From DASXMX01 sp036794395 (lineage in GTDB: Bacteria; Planctomycetota; Phycisphaerae; Tepidisphaerales; Tepidisphaeraceae), in contig DAIRGS010000062.1 in assembly GCA_036794395.1 (NCBI GenBank), forward strand, positions 1 through 26,996: 26,996 bases of DNA, written 5' to 3'. Positions 23,110-26,996 of the stretch are shown here, in pieces (positions within the stretch are counted from its first letter, which is position 1; the number at the start of each line of letters is the position of its first letter). The translations under genes and the position numbers were made by a program. A model generated the notes under the pieces. That model ran no database searches. It worked only from the letters and a program-made list of their open reading frames with translations, and had not been told where the DNA came from.

Positions 23110-24159
23110 ATGAACCGCCTTTTCTGCCTTTCGGCGTTCTTATCCCTGCTTTGTTTTTCACACATCGCGCGTGCCGACGAACCGGCCACAAATCCTCCTA
23201 CAACTCGTCCGGGGGTTCACCAGACAATTGAGCGCGCCATTGGTTATCTACAGACCGAAAGCGGAGCGTGGATGAGCCAGCGCAAGTGTGCCGCGTGCCA
23301 TCACGCAGCGTTGCCGCTTTGGGCGCTAAGCGAAGCGGATCGGCGGGGTTACCCGGTCGATAAAAAGTATCTTGCCCAGACGTTTGAAGCCACGCTGGGG
23401 AGCCGGGATAAGATGATGGCTTCGGGCCTCATCAACAACCCGGCCAACCCGCCGGACACGCGGCCCATGGCGCGTGGCGTGAACATGGGATTGCCGTTCA
23501 TGGCCGTCGCGGCACGGTCGCTGCCGTCGCTGGACGATGGGCAGAAGAAAAGCCTCAGGTTCATCTCCGATGAAATTGTCCAAAAGCAGCAGGCGGATGG
23601 TTCATGGGAATTCTTTCTGAGCCGGCCACCGATCAACGAAAGCCAGGCGACCGATGTCGCGTGGATCATCATGGCGTTGCAGGGCGACACCGGGCCAGAC
23701 GCGCAGCCAGGCTCCCAGGCCGCGGCGCAAAAGGGAATGGCATGGCTGGAGGGCGCCGAGCCCGACAACCAGGAAGCCAAGATCCTGAAAGTGCTGGTGG
23801 CGCTTAGGGCCGGTAAGAATCGCGATACTATGCAAAGGGCGATCGACGCCGTGCTCGCCCGGCAGCGACCCGATGGTGGCTGGAACCAGACGACCGAAAC
23901 CAAGAGCGATGCGTTTGCAACCGGACAGGTTTTGTATGTGCTTTCGTTGGCCGGTTACGGGGCCAATCAGGCGGGAGTTAAGCGTGGGATGGATTATCTT
24001 CTCGCAACCCAGAAAGCGGATGGAAGCTGGCCAATGGTTTCCCGCGCCACGCCGGATGGCAGGCCGGGAAGTGCCAAGTTATTGACGCCGATCACCTGTG
24101 GAGCGACTTCCTGGGCGGTGCTCGGATTGGTCGAATTGGATTCGGGAAAGCACGGCTAA
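23110..24159 (+). CDS. Secreted squalene-cyclase/prenyltransferase-like repeat protein with CxxCH
   Basis: A 349-aa protein with a signal peptide (MNRLFCLSAFLSLLCFSHIA, cleavage after ARA at residue 22). An alpha/alpha-toroid repeat region is marked by QKQQADGSWEF, RQRPDGGWNQ and TQKADGSWPM, the QxxDGSW motifs of terpene cyclases and prenyltransferases. Near the N-terminus a CAACHH motif (Cys60, Cys63, His64) matches the c-type heme attachment motif CxxCH. Related planctomycete proteins carry the same motif. Catalytic DxDD or DDxx motifs are not seen, so enzymatic cyclase activity is doubtful; a binding or redox role in the periplasm is possible. AAGGGG precedes the ATG. Confidence 0.82.
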   Translation: MNRLFCLSAFLSLLCFSHIARADEPATNPPTTRPGVHQTIERAIGYLQTESGAWMSQRKCAACHHAALPLWALSEADRRGYPVDKKYLAQTFEATLGSRDKMMASGLINNPANPPDTRPMARGVNMGLPFMAVAARSLPSLDDGQKKSLRFISDEIVQKQQADGSWEFFLSRPPINESQATDVAWIIMALQGDTGPDAQPGSQAAAQKGMAWLEGAEPDNQEAKILKVLVALRAGKNRDTMQRAIDAVLARQRPDGGWNQTTETKSDAFATGQVLYVLSLAGYGANQAGVKRGMDYLLATQKADGSWPMVSRATPDGRPGSAKLLTPITCGATSWAVLGLVELDSGKHG

Positions 24160-24171
24160 ATAACTGTATGC

Positions 24172-24505
24172 AATTCCACGCCTTTTCGTGGCATGGCTTT
24201 CCAAGCCATGGTCGTGGGAGCTGACCACCAGCGACGGGTTGGATTTGGGAAAACCAAGTTTCGACAGCCGGACAACCTTCTATTACGGCTTCCATTTGAA
24301 ACACGCGCGCGATTACGGGTCCAAGAATAGCGGTGCCGGACAAAGGGCCAGCGCGCGATTCAGTTAGAATCCGTATAAATTGGCGGGAAGAAAATGCTCA
24401 CTCAAGGAAAGTTGGTTTTCCCACATCTCACCCGGCGCCGGACCCGCGGCTTCCTTAAACACGGCTTGGAAAGCCGTGCCACTTAAATGCAACGGCGCGG
24501 AATCG
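24172..24505. mobile_element. MITE-like foldback element, copy B
   Basis: The second copy of the element at 15225-15460. The left arm has GTGGCATGGCTTTCCAAGCC (from 24189) and GGATTTGGGAAAACCAAGTT; the right arm has AAGTTGGTTTTCCCACATC (from 24409) and CGGCTTGGAAAGCCGTGCCA. The core between the arms is longer than in copy A (an extra stretch around 24280-24400). It starts 13 bp after the preceding stop and lies between convergent genes. It is non-coding. Confidence 0.75.
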
Positions 24506-24542
24506 CGCACGGTGATTGAGTTCTTCAAAGCTCTCCTACGAA

Positions 24543-24962
24543 TCACCGGAACATCAGAATAGCCTTCCCATCCACATAAGCCAACCCCGCCGGCTCATGC
24601 GCCGCCGCGAGTTCCTGCAACAGCTGCTCATCCCGAATGATTTCCACATGAGACGCCCGCTCCGGCAGCGCCAGCCGCTGCACGATATCCGGATCCGTCT
24701 CAATCCGGCTGACGATCAAAGGAGTTTCCAACGTTGCCACTGCGGGCGCAGGCTCATTTTGTTTCACTACCTCAGGGACGTTCACTTTTGCGAATGGGCG
24801 CCAAAGAGGAATCGTCACCAGGCCTAGAACCAGACAAACAAGCCCCATCCTCCGCGCATTTCGGGTGCGTCGACGTCGAAAGGCCTCTTCAAGCGCGCGG
24901 CCCAAAATCGCTTCTCGCCGCTTCTCGCCAAGCTCCGATAGGGGAGGCATGTCTTCCATCAT
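24543..24962 (-). CDS. Single-pass membrane protein, probable anti-sigma factor
   Basis: A 139-aa protein with a charged cytoplasmic N-terminus (EKRREAILGRALEEAFRRRR), one transmembrane helix (MGLVCLVLGLVTIPLW, about 39-54) and an extracytoplasmic domain of about 80 residues. Its ATG at 24962 overlaps the TGA of the sigma-factor gene (ATGATGG), the coupling expected for a sigma/anti-sigma pair. No zinc-binding HxxxCxxC motif of ZAS anti-sigma factors is present, so the anti-sigma role rests on topology and position. The outer domain has no recognised family. Confidence 0.62.
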   Translation of the reverse strand: MMEDMPPLSELGEKRREAILGRALEEAFRRRRTRNARRMGLVCLVLGLVTIPLWRPFAKVNVPEVVKQNEPAPAVATLETPLIVSRIETDPDIVQRLALPERASHVEIIRDEQLLQELAAAHEPAGLAYVDGKAILMFR

Positions 24963-25507
24963 GATTGGCCCTCCACCACATTCCGCAGCTCCCGCAGCGC
25001 GCGCCGCAATCTTCCATCCACCGTCCCAATCGAAACCCCCATCGCCTCTGCGACCCGCGCCAACGTCCAACGTTTTTCAAACCGCATCTCGATCATTCGA
25101 ATGATCTCCGGATCAAGCAGCGCGATCCGCTCGCGAATCCATTCGAGCCGATCGCGAATTTCATCATCCGTGGCCACATCAATGCTTTCCGCATCCGAGC
25201 CGATCACCGCCACGGCCGCTTCGCGTCGCTTCCTCCTCGATTCGCTCTTCATCAAGTCATACGCGCACGTTTGTGTCACCAGCCGCAACCACGCACAAAA
25301 CTGCCCCTCGCTCTGCACTGGCCGCACTGTCCGAATCACTCGAATGACCGCATCCTGCACCACGTCCAGACAAAACGCCTCATCCCTCCCCGTGATTTTC
25401 CGCGCATGCCCGTACATGAACTCAAAATACCCCCGATAAAACGCCTCCACCGCCCGAGCCTCCCCGGCCGCCATCGCCGCCGTCAGCTTTTGGACGGCTT
25501 CGGACAT
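24959..25507 (-). CDS. ECF-type RNA polymerase sigma factor
   Basis: A 182-aa sigma-70 family protein of the ECF group. Region 2 is visible as FYRGYFEFMYGHARKITGRD, then CLDVVQDAVIRVIRTVRP and FCAWLRLVTQTCAYDLMKSE. Region 4 is EMRFEKRWTLARVAEAMGVS with the helix-turn-helix SIGTVDGRLRRALRELR. Regions 1.1 and 3 are absent, as expected. It starts 6 bp after the stop of the secreted STN-like protein gene and overlaps the start of the membrane protein gene, so the three genes form one operon. The order, with a secreted protein first, is noteworthy. Confidence 0.92.
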   Translation of the reverse strand: MSEAVQKLTAAMAAGEARAVEAFYRGYFEFMYGHARKITGRDEAFCLDVVQDAVIRVIRTVRPVQSEGQFCAWLRLVTQTCAYDLMKSESRRKRREAAVAVIGSDAESIDVATDDEIRDRLEWIRERIALLDPEIIRMIEMRFEKRWTLARVAEAMGVSIGTVDGRLRRALRELRNVVEGQS

Positions 25508-25513
25508 ATGGGA

Positions 25514-26473
25514 TTAGTGCTTCTCGGTGGCGTTGCTATTCCCGGGCAATGTCGCGGGTGTTCCCCCGCGTGCCTTCAGCGCGTCGAGCTCGCGCTGCAG
25601 ACTGCGGATCTTTTCCACATACTGGACATACGTACTTTCCACTGAGTTGTTCCTGCTCTCAAGGCTGGTATTCCGGGTCTGAAGCAAGTTGTTCTTGCTT
25701 TTGATGGACTCATACTCGCTGGTCAGCCGGTTGTACTTCGCCCTCAGTTGATTCGGGTCATCCCCAGATTTCAGCGCTTCGAGGGCCTGCGTGATCGCAT
25801 TGATTTGCCCGGATGTTCCCTTCACTAGAAGAACCCCGGTTTCCTCATGAAGTTTTAGGGAGGGCGCCGTGCCAGATTCCGGCGATTGTGATATCGCCGA
25901 CTCCAGCAGTGATAGAACTTCCTTCAACGCCGCCTTTCGCGAGGTCGCGACCTCTTCTGGAGTCGGCGCAATTTCGTTAAATGCGGTGATCGACCACGAC
26001 TTCCTCAAGGCCAATCGATCGATCGGGTCGTTGAGCCCGAACGCCACCAGCCGCATTTCCGTGCCCGTTGCTGGTGTCACCGGGCGATCCGAGAACAGCC
26101 ACAGAGGCGTTGTTGAGCCCGCGCCGGAGACGATAACGGCCTGGAAATGCGGTATCATATTCGATAGCAATTCGACAACCTGGCTTGCCGTCACGTCTTG
26201 CAGCGATAGTGATGGCAACACGAAATCCTGCCAATGTCCTTCCTTGGCAACATACTGAAACGACGGCAACTTCTGCTTCACCATCGGAAGGAACTTCCCA
26301 ACCGTCACTGCATTACCCGGTATGCTCAATTCATCGATTGTTGGTACGGGCTTGGCTCCCGGCGGCTGAGCCACCGCCACGGGCCGCGTCTTGGGGCGTA
26401 GATCCTGGCCCGACAACGCGCCAGTCCCCATGACCGCACACCCCAACGCCGCCACCGCGAGAAATCGCTTCAT
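25514..26473 (-). CDS. Secreted STN/secretin-N-like protein with C-terminal coiled coil
   Basis: A 319-aa protein with a signal peptide (MKRFLAVAALGCAVMGTGAL, cleavage near residue 22) and a Pro-rich spacer. A domain with the beta-alpha-beta rhythm of STN/secretin_N modules follows (VGKFLPMVKQKLPSFQYVAK, LPSLSLQDVTASQVVELLSN, about 58-120). Later LKLHEETGVLLVKGTSGQIN resembles the NolW-like strand pattern of secretin proteins. Residues about 235-305 are strongly coiled-coil (LRAKYNRLTSEYESIKSKNN and on). No beta-barrel domain exists, so it is not a secretin. An AGGAG nine bases before the ATG supports the start. It leads the sigma-factor operon. Confidence 0.7.
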   Translation of the reverse strand: MKRFLAVAALGCAVMGTGALSGQDLRPKTRPVAVAQPPGAKPVPTIDELSIPGNAVTVGKFLPMVKQKLPSFQYVAKEGHWQDFVLPSLSLQDVTASQVVELLSNMIPHFQAVIVSGAGSTTPLWLFSDRPVTPATGTEMRLVAFGLNDPIDRLALRKSWSITAFNEIAPTPEEVATSRKAALKEVLSLLESAISQSPESGTAPSLKLHEETGVLLVKGTSGQINAITQALEALKSGDDPNQLRAKYNRLTSEYESIKSKNNLLQTRNTSLESRNNSVESTYVQYVEKIRSLQRELDALKARGGTPATLPGNSNATEKH

Positions 26474-26562
26474 ATGCTCAGCTCCTGTTCACGTTGCCTT
26501 ACATACGACGCCGATGGCGGGGTTTCTCGCTCTTATTCTAATTGCATGTGAGCCGCACCTGA

Positions 26563-26859
26563 TCAGGAGGCGACATGCTGCTCCTCCACCTGCATCTGGT
26601 CCCGGAAATGCGGGCTCAAAAACCCCGGTGTATTGAGGTCCACCCGCCGACCTAGAAGTTCGGACAACTCACGCTCCAATTCGAAGAAGGCAAATCCAGG
26701 GATATGCCCTTCTTCAAACTCAACGAGCACATCAATGTCGCTGTCCGGCCGAAAATCCTCGCGGAGGATCGACCCGAACAATGCAAAACGCCGAATGTGA
26801 TGTCGTCGACAAAATGCGGCAACTCCTTCGCGCGGTATTTCGATGCTGTGTCGAACCAT
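26563..26859 (-). CDS. MNT-type nucleotidyltransferase antitoxin (MntA-like), orphan
   Basis: A 98-aa minimal nucleotidyltransferase. The motif ALFGSILREDFRPDSDIDVL contains the GS (29-30) and D-x-D (Asp41, Asp43) residues that bind metal and nucleotide. Downstream FELERELSELLGRRVDL matches the family. MntA proteins inactivate HEPN-domain RNase toxins (HepT) by AMPylation and are normally encoded directly next to them. No HEPN gene follows (the next gene begins 90 bp away and is unrelated) and upstream are transposon-like ends. A GTG at 26868 is an alternative start. Confidence 0.82.
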   Translation of the reverse strand: MVRHSIEIPREGVAAFCRRHHIRRFALFGSILREDFRPDSDIDVLVEFEEGHIPGFAFFELERELSELLGRRVDLNTPGFLSPHFRDQMQVEEQHVAS

Positions 26860-26870
26860 GATTATCACTC

Positions 26871-26946
26871 TAGTGCATTGTCACTCTTCAAAATTAGGGT
26901 AAAGCCCTAGCGATTTACCCTAAAATCATTGTGTGACAAAGCACTA
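26871..26946. mobile_element. Miniature element with inverted ends
   Basis: A 76-bp unit starting TAGTGCATTGTCACTCTTCA and ending TCATTGTGTGACAAAGCACTA. The ends are imperfect inverted repeats of about 32 bp (AGGGTAAA at 26896-26903 opposite TTTACCCT at 26914-26921). Only ten bases separate the arms. It lies 11 bp upstream of the MNT gene's start. Confidence 0.6.
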
Positions 26947-26975
26947 GTGCTCTGTCACACAATGATTTTAGGGTA
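26916..26975. repeat. 60-bp near-perfect palindrome at a mobile-element junction
   Basis: Two 30-bp arms centred on CTAG at 26944-26947, with a single mismatched pair. The right arm (TAGTGCTCTGTCACACAATG from 26945) begins a further copy of the same terminal sequence and runs off the window. This looks like two element ends abutted head to head. Confidence 0.75.
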
Positions 26976-26996
26976 GACCGACTTCAGCTTGACCCG

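Overview
The window looks like a draft-assembly scaffold piece (ten Ns at 15997-16006) from a high-GC member of the Planctomycetota, probably Phycisphaerae-like. This is inferred from gene content: twin-arginine-tagged Gfo/Idh/MocA oxidoreductase, Cys-type sulfatase and enolase-superfamily enzyme, secreted PQQ-type beta-propellers, a squalene-cyclase-like repeat protein carrying CxxCH, and a C-terminal CPHCGYDLRASLDRCPECG zinc ribbon. No rRNA, tRNA or CRISPR array was found.

Layout. (1) 175-5174: a divergent glycan cluster, with polysaccharide deacetylase, SAM methyltransferase and FkbM methyltransferase on the minus strand and a two-domain GT4 plus a GT2 glycosyltransferase on the plus strand. 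(2) 5264-11345: exported sulfatase, a small membrane protein, an orphan DUF433 gene, an MsbA-like ABC exporter and a frameshifted membrane protein with STN-like repeats and a zinc ribbon. (3) 11384-13369: a small accessory island with a group II intron remnant lacking its reverse transcriptase, then HigBA and HicBA modules whose toxin genes are both broken while the antitoxins are intact. (4) 13528-19036: ABC-F ATPase, beta-propeller protein and Gfo/Idh/MocA protein. (5) 19108-21473: a second accessory block with a SUFU-domain protein, a truncated PIN toxin beside its intact antitoxin, a winged-helix/PD-(D/E)XK nuclease-like protein, and the 3' end of a lost beta-propeller gene. (6) 21523-24159: mannonate-dehydratase-like enzyme and cyclase-like repeat protein. 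(7) 24543-26473: an operon of a secreted STN-like coiled-coil protein, an ECF sigma factor and an overlapping single-pass membrane protein, probably its anti-sigma factor. (8) 26563-26996: an orphan MNT nucleotidyltransferase antitoxin next to palindromic ends of a mobile element.

Two themes stand out. First, antidote-type genes (HigA, HicB, the 81-aa antitoxin, MNT, DUF433 and possibly SUFU) survive while every recognisable toxin partner is truncated, nonsense-mutated or missing. Second, the intergenic regions carry many self-complementary hairpins and short elements with inverted ends, several of them between convergent genes. One pair of copies (15225-15460 and 24172-24505) clearly forms a dispersed MITE-like family.
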